Shown here: positions 35,307 to 45,145 of the stretch, piece by piece | How positions within the stretch are numbered: position 1 is the first letter of the stretch | Layout of the letters: each line of letters starts with the position of its first letter | From: Barnesiella sp. An55 | GTDB taxonomy: Bacteria; Bacteroidota; Bacteroidia; Bacteroidales; Barnesiellaceae | Assembly: GCF_002161555.1 (NCBI RefSeq) | Contig: NZ_NFHZ01000002.1 | Span: 1 to 64,000, forward strand | Length of the DNA stretch: 64,000 nt | Reading direction: 5' to 3' | The notes under the pieces: generated by a model | Databases searched by the model: none | What the model was told of the DNA's origin: nothing | What the model saw: only the letters and a program-made list of their open reading frames with translations | Translations under genes and position numbers: made by a program

Positions 35307-37100
35307 TTATTTCTTCTCGGCTTCGAGTTTCTCTTTGAGAGCAGCCAGAGCATCGATATCACCCAGAGTAGTTTTCTCTACTTGCGGAGTTACGATAGCG
35401 TCTTCCGATTTAGCAGCTTTCTTGGCAGCTTTCTTGGCAGCAGACTCTTTCTTGGCTTCGGCCTTAGCCTCATCTTCGAAGATACGGCTGTGCGAGAGGA
35501 TGATACGTTTGGCGTCTTTGTTGAATTCGATTACCTTGAAGGGAAGTTTCTCCTCGAGCTGAGCTTGAGTTCCGTCTTGTTTTACCAGGTGTTTGGGAGT
35601 AGCAAAGCCTTCTACACCGTAGGGCAAAGCGATAACGGCACCCTTGTCGAGCATCTCGACGATTGTACCCTCGTGAATCGAGTCAACGGTAAAGATGTTC
35701 TCGAATACATCCCAAGGATTCTCCTCGAGTTGTTTGTGACCGAGGCTGAGACGACGGTTCTCTTTGTCGATTTCGAGTACTTGAACTTCGATATCGGCAC
35801 CGATCTGAGTGAACTCCGACGGGTGTTTGATCTTCTTCGTCCAAGAGAGATCCGAGATGTGAATCAAGCCATCTACGCCCTCTTCGAGTTCAACAAATAC
35901 ACCGAAGTTGGTGAAGTTGCGAACTTTGGCGTGGTGACGCGAACCCACAGCATATTTCTCCTCGATATTTTCCCAGGGATCGGGTTTGAGTTGTTTGATA
36001 CCCAGCGACATCTTGCGCTCTTCGCGGTCGAGAGTAAGGATTACGGCTTCTACCTCGTCGCCTACTTTCATGAAGTCTTGAGCGCTGCGCAGGTGTTGCG
36101 ACCACGACATTTCCGAAACGTGGATAAGACCCTCTACGCCCGGAGCGATTTCGATGAATGCACCGTAATCGGCCATGACAACTACTTTGCCTTTTACTTT
36201 GTCGCCTACCTTCAGGTTGGGATCGAGAGCATCCCAAGGATGGGGTTGCAGTTGTTTCAAGCCCAGAGCGATACGTTTCTTCTCGTCGTCGAAGTCGAGG
36301 ATAACCACATTGAGCTTCTGGTCGAGCGAAACCACCTCTTCGGGGTGAGAAACGCGGCCCCAAGAGAGGTCGGTGATGTGAATAAGACCATCTACGCCGC
36401 CCAGGTCGATGAATACACCGTAAGAGGTAATGTTCTTGACAGTACCCTCGAGTACCTGACCTTTTTCGAGTTTGGCGATGATCTCTTTCTTTTGTTGTTC
36501 GAGCTCGGCTTCGATGAGAGCCTTGTGCGAAACAACCACGTTCTTGAACTCTTGATTGATTTTAACAACTTTGAATTCCATCGTTTTGCCCACGAATACA
36601 TCGTAGTCGCGGATGGGTTTCACGTCGATTTGAGAACCGGGCAAGAATGCCTCGATACCAAATACATCGACAATCATACCGCCTTTCGTACGGCATTTGA
36701 TATAACCCTTGATGATTTCATCGTTTTCGAGAGCCGAGTTGATGCGATCCCAAGAACGGGTAGCACGGGCTTTCTTGTGCGACAAAACCAGTTGTCCTTT
36801 CTTGTCTTCTTGATTTTCGATATAAACCTCTACTTTATCGCCCACTTTCAAGTCGGGATTGTAGCGGAATTCGCTCATCGGGATGATACCATCCGATTTG
36901 TAACCGATGTTTACGACTACCTCGCGTTTGTTCAAGGCGATAACCGTTCCCTCGATTACCTCTTTGTCTTTAACCGTGTTGAGAGATTGGTCATAGGTTT
37001 TTACCAACTCGTCGTGGCTTTTGTCGCCATACACTTCGCCTTTTTCATAGGCATCCCAGTCGAAATTTTCTACCGGGCCATTTTTCAGTTCTTCACTCAT
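35307..37100 (-). CDS. rpsA: 30S ribosomal protein S1
   Basis: 597 residues. Six S1/OB-fold repeats are visible, most clearly in the second half, where units of the form 'G..V.G.V..I..YG.FV.L..GVDGLIHISDLSW' recur (for example SYGVFIDLGGVDGLIHITDLSW and NFGVFVELEEGVDGLIHISD). S1 binds mRNA and brings it to the 30S subunit. The C-terminal 40 residues are Lys/Ala-rich (KKESAAKKAAKKAAK), a Bacteroidota feature. A longer antisense frame overlaps it fully and is a codon-bias artefact. Confidence 0.97.
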   Translation of the reverse strand: MSEELKNGPVENFDWDAYEKGEVYGDKSHDELVKTYDQSLNTVKDKEVIEGTVIALNKREVVVNIGYKSDGIIPMSEFRYNPDLKVGDKVEVYIENQEDKKGQLVLSHKKARATRSWDRINSALENDEIIKGYIKCRTKGGMIVDVFGIEAFLPGSQIDVKPIRDYDVFVGKTMEFKVVKINQEFKNVVVSHKALIEAELEQQKKEIIAKLEKGQVLEGTVKNITSYGVFIDLGGVDGLIHITDLSWGRVSHPEEVVSLDQKLNVVILDFDDEKKRIALGLKQLQPHPWDALDPNLKVGDKVKGKVVVMADYGAFIEIAPGVEGLIHVSEMSWSQHLRSAQDFMKVGDEVEAVILTLDREERKMSLGIKQLKPDPWENIEEKYAVGSRHHAKVRNFTNFGVFVELEEGVDGLIHISDLSWTKKIKHPSEFTQIGADIEVQVLEIDKENRRLSLGHKQLEENPWDVFENIFTVDSIHEGTIVEMLDKGAVIALPYGVEGFATPKHLVKQDGTQAQLEEKLPFKVIEFNKDAKRIILSHSRIFEDEAKAEAKKESAAKKAAKKAAKSEDAIVTPQVEKTTLGDIDALAALKEKLEAEKK

Positions 37101-37323
37101 GTTTATTAAATAATTGATTTTTTGATTACTAAGTTAGACATTATATGGTCTGTTAAAATCGGTGCGAAGATACGAAATCTTTTTTTCTCTGCAAACTATT
37201 TCCAAAATAATAACTTACAATCGTTCACGACCATACCACACGGCGACCTGCGAAAACCCGAGGTCATGCAATAAACGGCGCTGTTTTTTGTTTTTTAAAA
37301 GGATAGTTATCATTTCTACCTGC

Positions 37324-38304
37324 ATGAAACAGAAAATTACCTGGTTGCAAATACTCCAAGGGTGGAGTATGCTGTTGGTCGTTATCGGCCACATCACGCT
37401 CACCGGCACGTTCAAGAATCCCGAGACTCCGGTAAGTTCGGCTATCGAGACTATTATCTATAGTTTCCACATGCCGCTGTTCATGTTCATATCGGGGTTT
37501 CTTTTTTACCTGACCAAAATCAGCCGCGACAAGGCCTATCCCGAAGTGGCGGTCGATAAACTCAAACGGCTGGGCACACCGTTTCTCTTCTTTACCCTCT
37601 TTACCTTTATTGTCAAAATCATATTTGCCCCCTTCATGAAACGCCCCGTGGAACTGTCTCTATCGCAATTTATCGACAGTTTCCTCTATCCGGGCAGCAA
37701 CCCTCTGAGCGAGATGTGGTTTGTCGCCACCCTCTTTCTCATCATGCTCACCTACCCGTTGCTCAAGTTCATGGTTGCCACCCGACTCAGAAGTGGTCTG
37801 CTTCTGCTGGGATGCCTGGTGCTGAACCTCTTCTTCCCGACCGATATCGAGCTGCTATGCCTCTCGAGTGTAGCCTACATGCTTCTGTTCTTTTGTTTGG
37901 GTATTTTGTTTTGTCAACATCGGATACAACGGTATCTCGCTACGCCCTGGGCTCTCCTGGTACTGACTCTCCTTTTTGTCGGGCTGACCCTCGCGCCCGG
38001 TTGCCCCAAGCTCCTGCTGAACCTCTCGGGCATAGCCTTCTCGGTAGCTCTGGCTCTTAATCTCGAACCCGTCGTTCCCCGCCTCTTCTCTTCATTCCGA
38101 GACTACACCTTCCAGATATTTCTGCTGGGTATCTTCCCGCAAATAGCGGTGAGAATATTGTATGGTTACATTCCCCACACCGAATTTTCCTACTGGGGGC
38201 TCTATCTGGCAAGTATTCTACTGGGAGTCTATCTGCCGGTTCTCGTTGCCAAAGTGATCGAGAAAAGCCGCAGTGCGCTCATCCGCCGCTGCTTTGGATT
38301 GTAA
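37324..38304 (+). CDS. acyltransferase family 3 membrane protein
   Basis: 326 residues, with about ten membrane segments. The start MKQKITWLQILQGWSMLLVVIGH places the catalytic His (VVIGHI) in the first helix, as in the acyltransferase-3/OafA family; FHMPLFMFISGFLFYL is the second family motif. Members transfer acetyl or other acyl groups to surface polysaccharides. No glycan gene neighbours help to define the acceptor. It converges with tadA with only 5 bases between stops. Confidence 0.85.
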   Translation: MKQKITWLQILQGWSMLLVVIGHITLTGTFKNPETPVSSAIETIIYSFHMPLFMFISGFLFYLTKISRDKAYPEVAVDKLKRLGTPFLFFTLFTFIVKIIFAPFMKRPVELSLSQFIDSFLYPGSNPLSEMWFVATLFLIMLTYPLLKFMVATRLRSGLLLLGCLVLNLFFPTDIELLCLSSVAYMLLFFCLGILFCQHRIQRYLATPWALLVLTLLFVGLTLAPGCPKLLLNLSGIAFSVALALNLEPVVPRLFSSFRDYTFQIFLLGIFPQIAVRILYGYIPHTEFSYWGLYLASILLGVYLPVLVAKVIEKSRSALIRRCFGL

Positions 38305-38309
38305 ACAGG

Positions 38310-38759
38310 CTATCGTCTCCGGGCAAAGAAATCTTTCATCAAGGCCACACACTCGCCGGCCAAGATGCCCTGTTCGACCTGAGTCTTGGGGTGCAGAGCA
38401 TCGGGGGCAAACCGTCTGTACCCCCGCTTGTCGTCACCGGCTCCGAAAACGAGCCGGGAGAGTTGGGCCCACCCGATGGCTCCGGCACACATCACACAGG
38501 GTTCGAGCGTGACATAGAGCGTACAATCGGTCAGGTATTTACCCCCCAGGGTAGCCGCAGCCGAGGTAATGGCCTGCATCTCGGCATGCGCCGTCACATC
38601 GCCCAGGCGCTCGGTGAGGTTATGGGCTCGGGCCACCACCCGGTCTTTACACACCACAATGGCTCCCACCGGTATCTCGCCGGCATCAAAAGCGGCCCGG
38701 GCCTCCTGCAAGGCCATCCGCATGTATCGCTCGTCTTTCTCTCTTTCCTTGTCGTTCAT
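38310..38759 (-). CDS. tadA: tRNA adenosine(34) deaminase
   Basis: 149 residues. The zinc site is complete: HAE at 58-60 with the proton-shuttling Glu, and PCVMC (Cys88, Cys91). The context TLEPCVMCAGAIGWAQLSRLVFGA is typical of TadA, which makes inosine at the wobble position of tRNA-Arg(ACG). A guanine deaminase is the main alternative, less likely from the C-terminal segment. Start 38759 (MNDKEREKDERYMRMAL) was chosen because the upstream frame reads through the terminator at 38780-38838. Confidence 0.9.
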   Translation of the reverse strand: MNDKEREKDERYMRMALQEARAAFDAGEIPVGAIVVCKDRVVARAHNLTERLGDVTAHAEMQAITSAAATLGGKYLTDCTLYVTLEPCVMCAGAIGWAQLSRLVFGAGDDKRGYRRFAPDALHPKTQVEQGILAGECVALMKDFFARRR

Positions 38760-38779
38760 GGGTTGTTCGATTATAGCTA

Positions 38780-38838
38780 AAAAAGCGGAGAATACTCCCT
38801 TCCCGATTGACCGGGGCAAGTACTCTCCGCGAGGGTAT
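38780..38838 (-). terminator. terminator of the SIMPL gene
   Basis: GCGGAGA/TCTCCGC, continued by TACT/AGTA and an inner CCG/CGG, forms a long stem. Read on the minus strand it is followed by TTTTTT. Confidence 0.8.
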
Positions 38839-38852
38839 TCAAGAGGTTTTGT

Positions 38853-39557
38853 TCAATCTTTCAAATAGAAGACTACCGAGGTCACCACACGCACATGTTT
38901 TAAATAAGGTGTATTGGCATCACGATCTTCGATTGAGAACTGTCCTTGATAGGCCGAAGAGATTTTACCCAGCTTGCTGTCTGAATCCTTGGCAAACTTC
39001 TCGGCAGCGACCCGGGCATTTTGGGTAGCCTCGGCAATCATCTCGGGCTTCAGCTCGTTCAACTTCGTAAAGAGGAACTGGGTGTTGTACTGGTAGTCGC
39101 CCGACACGATGGCCACCCCTTTCTCGAGCAGAGAGGCCTGTTTCACGATAAGTTCGCGCACCTTATCGACCTGATTGGACGAAACCGTGATAACCGAGGT
39201 AACGTTGTACCGATACGGATTATTGAGATTGCTGTACCGGTCGGCCTGCATATCGACGATGCTGGGGGGAGCCACCGAAATTTCGCTTTCGGGAATTCCG
39301 TTCGACTTCAAGAAATCGATTACAATCTGGTTTTTGGTATTTACCGCACGGTATATCGAAACCAAATCGTTGCCCAGCTCTTTATACACCAGAGGCCAAA
39401 TGACTTTATCGGCCGGGACTTCACGCTCCGACAAGCCTTTTACCGAAACCGTGCGCACAGCCTCTTTCGACTTGACGATACCACTCTCGATTCGCTGGCC
39501 CAACAAAAACAGGCCCAAGGCTACAATGATAGCCGGTACAATCCATTGGTTTTTCAT
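38853..39557 (-). CDS. SIMPL domain-containing protein
   Basis: 234 residues. The single N-terminal membrane segment (IVPAIIVALGLFLLG) anchors a periplasmic SIMPL/DUF541 domain (VRTVSVKGLSEREVPADKVIWPLVY; ATQNARVAAEKFAKDSDSKLGKI, quoted in parts). Family members such as BP26 form oligomeric channels or cages, but the physiological role is unclear. The start at 39557 follows directly after its promoter region; the longer frame to 39677 contains the repeat at 39592. Monocistronic. Confidence 0.87.
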   Translation of the reverse strand: MKNQWIVPAIIVALGLFLLGQRIESGIVKSKEAVRTVSVKGLSEREVPADKVIWPLVYKELGNDLVSIYRAVNTKNQIVIDFLKSNGIPESEISVAPPSIVDMQADRYSNLNNPYRYNVTSVITVSSNQVDKVRELIVKQASLLEKGVAIVSGDYQYNTQFLFTKLNELKPEMIAEATQNARVAAEKFAKDSDSKLGKISSAYQGQFSIEDRDANTPYLKHVRVVTSVVFYLKD

Positions 39558-39591
39558 AACTCTTCTATTATAAATAGGTATTACATACTCC

Positions 39592-39642
39592 TGTACAAAT
39601 ATAGTAAAAGGTAAGTGCCAAAGCAAATGAAAACAAAGTTTT
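39592..39642 (-). repeat. dispersed promoter-bearing repeat, copy 2
   Basis: Partner of 33271-33322. On the minus strand it holds TTTG (39624-39627), 20 bases, TATATTTG (39596-39603), the promoter of the SIMPL gene. The resemblance extends beyond the promoter boxes into the spacer and the upstream side. Confidence 0.7.
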
Positions 39643-39804
39643 GCCGAGTCGTATCCTACACGATTCGGTCTATCCAAAGCTTCGTTCTCCTTGAATAAAT
39701 AACGATAGCAGACGTTCTTCCCCCTACTCCTACTGGAGTTATTTTTCGTCGAGTTTCATATTTCAACCGAATCTTTGTATATTCGCTTCACCAATCTCAG
39801 GCCT

Positions 39805-40173
39805 ATGGCACGACACAACCAGTTAGGAAAAACCGGCGAAGAGCGGGCGGCCGAGTACCTCATTTCAAAAGGGTATATCATCCGCGACATCAACTGGCGC
39901 AGCGGAAAGATGGAGCTCGACCTTGTAGCCTACCGCGACTCAACCCTCGTGGTGGTCGAGGTCAAGACCCGCAGCAGCCACGAGTTTCTGCGCCCCGAGG
40001 AGGCGGTCAATCTGCGCAAGATCAAGAATATCGTGCGGGCTACCGACGCCTATATACGGTTGTTCAACATCCCGTTTGAGGTACGGTTCGACATCGTTAC
40101 TCTCGTAGGCGACAACGACCGTTTCGAAATCGAGCACATCGAAGATGCATTCCTCGCCCCGCTAAATGGTTGA
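39805..40173 (+). CDS. YraN family (UPF0102) putative endonuclease
   Basis: 122 residues. The start MARHNQLGKTGEERAAEYL and the nuclease-like core KMELDLVAYRDSTLVVVEVKTRSS (Asp and the E-V-K motif, given in parts) define the YraN family, related to Holliday-junction resolvases. The function is not established. ATG 39805 gives the family N-terminus. It is 36 bases ahead of birA and probably cotranscribed. Confidence 0.88.
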   Translation: MARHNQLGKTGEERAAEYLISKGYIIRDINWRSGKMELDLVAYRDSTLVVVEVKTRSSHEFLRPEEAVNLRKIKNIVRATDAYIRLFNIPFEVRFDIVTLVGDNDRFEIEHIEDAFLAPLNG

Positions 40174-40209
40174 AGCTCGGGCTTGTGACCGTGTACAAAC
40201 TTTATTATC

Positions 40210-40968
40210 ATGCCAATTATGGAGAACAAAGAGATAATCTTCATCAAAGACCGCCTGCCCGAAACGGGCTCGACCAATACCTATCTGCAAGAACTGGACA
40301 ACGAACGGCACCTGCCCGAAGGCTACCTGGTCTATACCGATACCCAGCGGGCCGGTCGGGGTCAGCGGGGCAACTCGTGGGAATCGGAACCGGGGAAAAA
40401 CCTCACCTTCAGCCTTTTGCTCAGGCCCGAACATATCTCGGCCAATCAACAGTTTCTGCTCTCACAGGCCGTATCGCTGGCCATGACCGATGTACTTAAC
40501 CAGTATGCCCCGGGATTTTCGATCAAGTGGCCCAACGACATCTATTGGGAGGACAAGAAGATTGCCGGCATCCTCATCGAGAATGTATTGAGCGGCAGCA
40601 CGTTTGCCCGTTCAATAGTGGGTATAGGACTGAATATCAACCAGGAGAAATTTATCAGCGACGCTCCCAACCCCGTGTCGCTCACCCAAATTACAGGACA
40701 CACCTACGACATCGATAGGCTGCTCGACCAGTTTATCGATGCCTTCAGGCGTCGTTACCTGCAGACATTTACCAACTCGTCCCAGTCGCTGCGCGAGGAG
40801 TACCTAAGCACCCTCTACCGCAACGACGGCAGATATCCCTACGATAGCGCAAGCGAAAAATTCTATGCTTCGATTGTTGGCGTGGAGCCCGACGGTCACC
40901 TGATTCTCATGACCGATGCGGGCGAAGAGCGGCGTTTTGCCTTCAAAGAGGTTTCATTCCTGCTTTAA
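40210..40968 (+). CDS. birA: biotin-[acetyl-CoA-carboxylase] ligase, catalytic domain only
   Basis: 252 residues. It joins biotin to the carrier protein of biotin-dependent carboxylases. The biotin-adenylate loop GRGQRGNSWES, the motif KWPNDIYWEDKKIAGILIEN and an SH3-like C-terminal domain are present. There is no N-terminal helix-turn-helix, so it is a monofunctional ligase and not a repressor as in E. coli. ATG 40219 (MENKEII) is an alternative start. The tail overlaps the convergent TPR gene by 15 bases. Confidence 0.93.
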   Translation: MPIMENKEIIFIKDRLPETGSTNTYLQELDNERHLPEGYLVYTDTQRAGRGQRGNSWESEPGKNLTFSLLLRPEHISANQQFLLSQAVSLAMTDVLNQYAPGFSIKWPNDIYWEDKKIAGILIENVLSGSTFARSIVGIGLNINQEKFISDAPNPVSLTQITGHTYDIDRLLDQFIDAFRRRYLQTFTNSSQSLREEYLSTLYRNDGRYPYDSASEKFYASIVGVEPDGHLILMTDAGEERRFAFKEVSFLL

Positions 40969-41844
40969 CCGCCGGAGCAAGGGGGATACAATACCACTAC
41001 TCTGGGGCAACGCATCGGTAAGTTGCGATAACCGGTCGAGCTGTTCGGTCAAATAGCGATTACTTTTAATGCTGGCTGCGACCGTAAAATAGTGACGGGC
41101 ACAGGCAATGTCGGTATCGAGCACCTCGCGTTTCTCGGTACGGAAGGAGGGTCCTTGCATCGACAATGTCCCATCCATCGAATCGAGATAACGCTCGTCA
41201 ATCGAGTCGAGACGTTCCTGCCCTTTGACCGCATAGTAACTTCCCAGGAAAATATTGGCATCGAAGTCGAGTGAATCGAGTTGCAGAATCGACTTCTGCA
41301 CCTCGACAGCCGCCTCATTATCGCCAGCCAGCAACAAGGCATTGGCCTTGGATTTGAGATAGTTTATCTGCCGAGGCATCACCGCCAGCAATTCGTCGGC
41401 AATCGAGAGAGTGCGGGCAGCATCGCGCCTGAACTCGTAATAGCCCAACAGATAATTGTTGGCCACACGGGTAAACCACGGCTGCTCGCTCTTGACCAGC
41501 AACAGCACCTGTTCATAGAGTCCCGTATGACCGATGGAACGGGAGAGAAAATCGACTCCCGTAAAAAGCGAGTCGAGCGAAAGGCCCTGCATTTCGGACC
41601 GCACCACATACTGCATGATAGCCGTCGAATCGTTGAGCATGGCCGAGGCAACCACGGCATCGACATAGGTCTTCATGCGGGTAGGCCGGCGCTCGAGCAG
41701 GGTATCATACAAGGCAAGCGCGTCGCGCCACTCCTCGTTGACAAAATGGTCGTTGGCCTTTCGCAACGCAGTACGGTACGGCATCTCGCCAAACACGGGG
41801 AAAAGAATCGCGCAAAGCAGAATGATTCCTATTACTCGCCTCAT
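40954..41844 (-). CDS. secreted TPR-like protein
   Basis: 296 residues from MRRVIGIILLCAILFPVFGE, a signal peptide. It contains several loosely conserved TPR-like helix pairs (ALRKANDHFVNEEWRDALALYDTLLERRP; KANALLLAGDNEAAVEVQKSILQLD, in parts) in residues 25-290. No enzymatic motif was seen. It probably acts as a periplasmic scaffold; no partner is evident. ATG 41850 (MYMRR) is also possible. It lies tail to tail with birA. Confidence 0.75.
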   Translation of the reverse strand: MRRVIGIILLCAILFPVFGEMPYRTALRKANDHFVNEEWRDALALYDTLLERRPTRMKTYVDAVVASAMLNDSTAIMQYVVRSEMQGLSLDSLFTGVDFLSRSIGHTGLYEQVLLLVKSEQPWFTRVANNYLLGYYEFRRDAARTLSIADELLAVMPRQINYLKSKANALLLAGDNEAAVEVQKSILQLDSLDFDANIFLGSYYAVKGQERLDSIDERYLDSMDGTLSMQGPSFRTEKREVLDTDIACARHYFTVAASIKSNRYLTEQLDRLSQLTDALPQSSGIVSPLLRRLKQE

Positions 41845-42033
41845 ATACATAAGCTTAATCGAACAAATTACCGATGGACAAAGATAATCATTCACCCTTG
41901 GAATATAACCACTGAAGAGGATAAAAAAACAAAACATCTACCCCTCAATCAGATTTTGACAACTAAAATTCAGAGAATAATAAAAATTCACTATTTTTGG
42001 AAAACCAAAAATCCAACGAACAACCGAGTGATT

Positions 42034-42744
42034 ATGAGTAATCAATACAAAAGAATTCTACTGAAACTGAGCGGCGAGTCGCTCATGGGCGAAAAACAAT
42101 ATGGCATCGACGAGAAGAGAGTCAACGAGTATGCCTCGCAAATCAAGGAGATTGCCGACATGGGCATCGAGATAGGCATCGTTATCGGTGGCGGCAACAT
42201 CTTCCGCGGACTGAGCGGTACGACCCAGGGAGTCGATCGGGTCAAGGGCGACCAGATGGGCATGCTCGCCACGGTTATCAACAGCCTGGCCCTGAGTTCG
42301 ACCCTCGAAAAGGTAGGCCAGAAAGCCCGGGTATTCACGGCCATCAACATGTTTCCCATAGGTGAGCATTACAGCAAATGGAAAGCTATCGAGGCCATGC
42401 AGAAGGGCGAAATCGCCATCATCTCGTGCGGCACGGGCAACCCCTTCTTCACGACCGACACCGGCTCGGCCCTGCGCGGTATCGAAATCGAAGCCGATGT
42501 GATGCTCAAAGGCACCCGCGTCGATGGCATCTACACGGCCGATCCCGAAAAGGACCCCACGGCTGTGAAGTTCGACAAGATAAGCTACGACGAAATCTAT
42601 ACCCGGGGCCTGAAGGTGATGGACCTCACGGCCACTACCCTGTGCAAAGAGAACCACCTGCCCATCATCGTATTCGACATGGACACCGTGGGCAACCTGA
42701 AAAAGGTCATGACAGGCGAAAACATAGGGACTCTGGTATATTGA
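42034..42744 (+). CDS. pyrH: uridylate kinase
   Basis: 236 residues. It phosphorylates UMP to UDP, the committed pyrimidine nucleotide step. The start [19 protein letters not shown], then [39 protein letters not shown] and LMDLTA-like [11 protein letters not shown] give the amino-acid-kinase fold of bacterial PyrH. It is followed 79 bases later by frr, the conserved pyrH-frr pair; rpsB and tsf are not adjacent. Confidence 0.97.
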   Translation: MSNQYKRILLKLSGESLMGEKQYGIDEKRVNEYASQIKEIADMGIEIGIVIGGGNIFRGLSGTTQGVDRVKGDQMGMLATVINSLALSSTLEKVGQKARVFTAINMFPIGEHYSKWKAIEAMQKGEIAIISCGTGNPFFTTDTGSALRGIEIEADVMLKGTRVDGIYTADPEKDPTAVKFDKISYDEIYTRGLKVMDLTATTLCKENHLPIIVFDMDTVGNLKKVMTGENIGTLVY

Positions 42745-42823
42745 CCGGTGCCCTTTGTCATTCTTGAAAAAAAGAGTACATTTGTTGACAAAACTATTAG
42801 AAACATTTCAACCCATACTTATT

Positions 42824-43384
42824 ATGAACGACGTAAAATCATATCTCAGCGCAGCCGAAGAAAAAATGACCATGGCTATCGAATTTCTCGACGAAGCTCT
42901 GGCCCACATTCGAGCCGGCAAAGCAAACCCGCGGATTCTCGACGGCATACGGGTGGACTACTATGGCAGTCAGGCTCCTCTCTCGAACGTAGCCAATATC
43001 TCGGTGCCCGATGCACGCACCATCGTCATCACCCCGTGGGAAAAATCGATGTTCAAAGTGATTGAAAAAGCCATTCTCGACTCCGAGCTGGGTATCACCC
43101 CCGAGAACAACGGCGAAATCATACGCCTCTCCATACCCCCGTTGACCGAGGAACGACGCAAAGCCCTCGTGAAACAATCGAAACAGGAGGCCGAGAATGC
43201 CAAGGTGAGTGTGCGTAACGCCCGCCGCGACGTCATCGACAGCCTGAAGAAAGCCCAGAAAGAGGGTATGGCTGAAGATGTAGCCAAAGATGGTGAAACC
43301 TCGGCCCAGAAACTTCACGACAAGTACATGAAGAAAATCGACGAGATATTTGCCGAAAAAGAGAAAGAGATTCTCACCGTATAA
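42824..43384 (+). CDS. frr: ribosome recycling factor
   Basis: 186 residues. Together with EF-G it splits the post-termination ribosome. The segments [50 protein letters not shown] and [16 protein letters not shown] are the standard Frr signatures, and the C-terminal coiled region is intact. It ends at a hairpin terminator (43400-43445) and pairs with pyrH. Confidence 0.97.
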   Translation: MNDVKSYLSAAEEKMTMAIEFLDEALAHIRAGKANPRILDGIRVDYYGSQAPLSNVANISVPDARTIVITPWEKSMFKVIEKAILDSELGITPENNGEIIRLSIPPLTEERRKALVKQSKQEAENAKVSVRNARRDVIDSLKKAQKEGMAEDVAKDGETSAQKLHDKYMKKIDEIFAEKEKEILTV

Positions 43385-43399
43385 TTTCCATCGCCACAC

Positions 43400-43445
43400 A
43401 AAAAGGGTGTGCCGGGCGCGAAAACCGCAGGCATACCCTTTTTCG
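43400..43445 (+). terminator. frr terminator
   Basis: AAAAGGGT...TGCC pairs with GGCA...ACCCTTTT, with an inner GCG/CGC pair, followed by TTTTC, 16 bases after the frr stop. Confidence 0.8.
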
Positions 43446-43495
43446 TTTCCATTTCAGAAAACTTTCTGTTACATTTGTCGCTAAAACCAGATTAC

Positions 43496-44428
43496 GTGGA
43501 AGGTCTTGTCATCAAAAATACGGGCAGTTGGTACATCGTCGGCACCGCCGAGGGTGAGTCGATACCTTGCAAAATCAAAGGAAATTTCAGATTGAAAGGG
43601 ATACGCAGCACCAATCCCGTATCGGTGGGCGACCGTGTCGATATCGAAATCAACCCCGACCGTACCGCCTTCATCACACGCATACACGAACGGAAAAACT
43701 ACATCATACGCCGAGCCTCCAACCTGTCGAAAGAGTCGCACATCATCGCGGCCAACATCGATCTGGCCCTGCTCATCGTCACCGTGACCACCCCGTTGAC
43801 CTCGACCACCTTCATCGACCGGTTTCTGGCCACGGCCGAGGCCTATCGCATACCGGTGCACATCGTCATCAACAAGTGCGACACCTTCACCCCCGACGAC
43901 CGCGAATATGCCGAGGCCCTCTGCTACCTCTACCGCTCCATCGGGTATGAGTGCCGCTGCGTGTCGGCCACCACGGGCGAGGGATTCGACTTCATCACCG
44001 ATGCCCTCAAAGACCGCATTACTCTGCTCTCGGGCAATTCGGGGGTAGGCAAATCGACCATCATCAGCCGCATCCTGCCCGGTGTCGATATCAAAATCGG
44101 AGCCGTATCGACGGCTCATCACAAAGGGATGCACACGACCACCTTCTCCGAAATGTATCCGTTGCCTCAAGGAGGATACCTCATCGATACCCCGGGCATC
44201 AAGGGTTTCGGGACCATCGACTTCGACCCCGGCGAAGTGGCGCACTTCTTCCCCGAGATATTCCGCATTTCGCAAGATTGCCGTTTCAGCAACTGCACCC
44301 ACCGGCACGAACCCGGCTGCGCGGTACTGAAGGCACTCGAAAATCACGAAATAAGCGAATCGAGATATGCCAGTTACCTGAGCATCATCGACGACAGTTC
44401 CGACGGCAAGTACCGGGAGGCGTATTAG
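43496..44428 (+). CDS. rsgA: ribosome small-subunit GTPase RsgA
   Basis: 310 residues. RsgA helps mature the 30S subunit. The GTPase motifs are circularly permuted as expected: NKCD (G4) precedes GNSGVGKST (G1, about residue 183) and DTPG (G3). An N-terminal OB domain precedes and a C-terminal zinc site follows ([14 protein letters not shown]). The start is a GTG at 43496 ([12 protein letters not shown]), which matches the family; frames extending upstream run back over the frr terminator. Confidence 0.94.
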   Translation: MEGLVIKNTGSWYIVGTAEGESIPCKIKGNFRLKGIRSTNPVSVGDRVDIEINPDRTAFITRIHERKNYIIRRASNLSKESHIIAANIDLALLIVTVTTPLTSTTFIDRFLATAEAYRIPVHIVINKCDTFTPDDREYAEALCYLYRSIGYECRCVSATTGEGFDFITDALKDRITLLSGNSGVGKSTIISRILPGVDIKIGAVSTAHHKGMHTTTFSEMYPLPQGGYLIDTPGIKGFGTIDFDPGEVAHFFPEIFRISQDCRFSNCTHRHEPGCAVLKALENHEISESRYASYLSIIDDSSDGKYREAY

Positions 44429-44470
44429 CACAACCGATATCCCCGCCAATCACACACAAACAACGAGATT

Positions 44471-45145
44471 ATGAAAAACCGCATTACCCTGTATCACAAA
44501 ATAGCCATCGTGCTCCTGGCCACAGCCTGTGCCCTGTCGGCCGGAGCGGCCAAAAAGAAAAGCCGAAAGGCCGATGCGCCCCGCACAACGACCGAGGCAA
44601 CAACCACGGCTGCCGATTCGCTGCCAATCACGCTGCCTACACCTCAAAGTCTGGTCGATAAACAAATCGACAGCCTCATCGTCTATGCCCGCAAATACAC
44701 GGGGACGCCTTATCGTCGGGGCGGGAAAGGGCCCAACCGGTTCGACTGCTCAGGGTTCATGCAATACGTCTTCAACCATTTTTCCTATTCGCTCAACGCC
44801 AGTTCGGCCTCGCAATACCTGCAAGGCATCTCGGTGCCCGACGAGAAGATACGCCGGGGCGACCTGGTATTTTTCAAGGGAAGGAACAGCCGCAGGGCCA
44901 CCGTGGGGCATGTGGGGCTCGTGACCGAGGTCTATGCCGACGGACGGTTCAAATTCATACACGCCTCCACCTCCCGGGGGATACGCGAAGACTGGAGCAA
45001 CGCCCCCTACTACGCCCAACGGTACATGGGTGCACGACGCATCTATTTTGCACAAATCGACCAGCAATCGTTGCTCGATGCCATCATCGACCTCGACGAA
45101 GCCGACGATGCGAGCCCCTTCGAGGAAGGACCGGTTACAGAATAA
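44471..45145 (+). CDS. secreted NlpC/P60 (C40) peptidase
   Basis: 224 residues. The signal peptide ends ALSAGA, followed by a basic, Thr-rich linker and an NlpC/P60 domain with the Cys of RFDCSGF, the His of VGHVGLV and a third polar residue near FIHAST. These enzymes cut gamma-D-glutamyl-diaminopimelate bonds in peptidoglycan. It lies 42 bases after rsgA on the same strand and its stop directly abuts that of the convergent transglycosylase gene. Confidence 0.92.
   Translation: MKNRITLYHKIAIVLLATACALSAGAAKKKSRKADAPRTTTEATTTAADSLPITLPTPQSLVDKQIDSLIVYARKYTGTPYRRGGKGPNRFDCSGFMQYVFNHFSYSLNASSASQYLQGISVPDEKIRRGDLVFFKGRNSRRATVGHVGLVTEVYADGRFKFIHASTSRGIREDWSNAPYYAQRYMGARRIYFAQIDQQSLLDAIIDLDEADDASPFEEGPVTE

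Noticed and set aside
35292-37109. 605-codon frame antisense to rpsA
   Set aside because: It fully overlaps a certain ribosomal protein gene and is Phe/Val/Tyr-rich with no domain; it results from the codon usage of rpsA.
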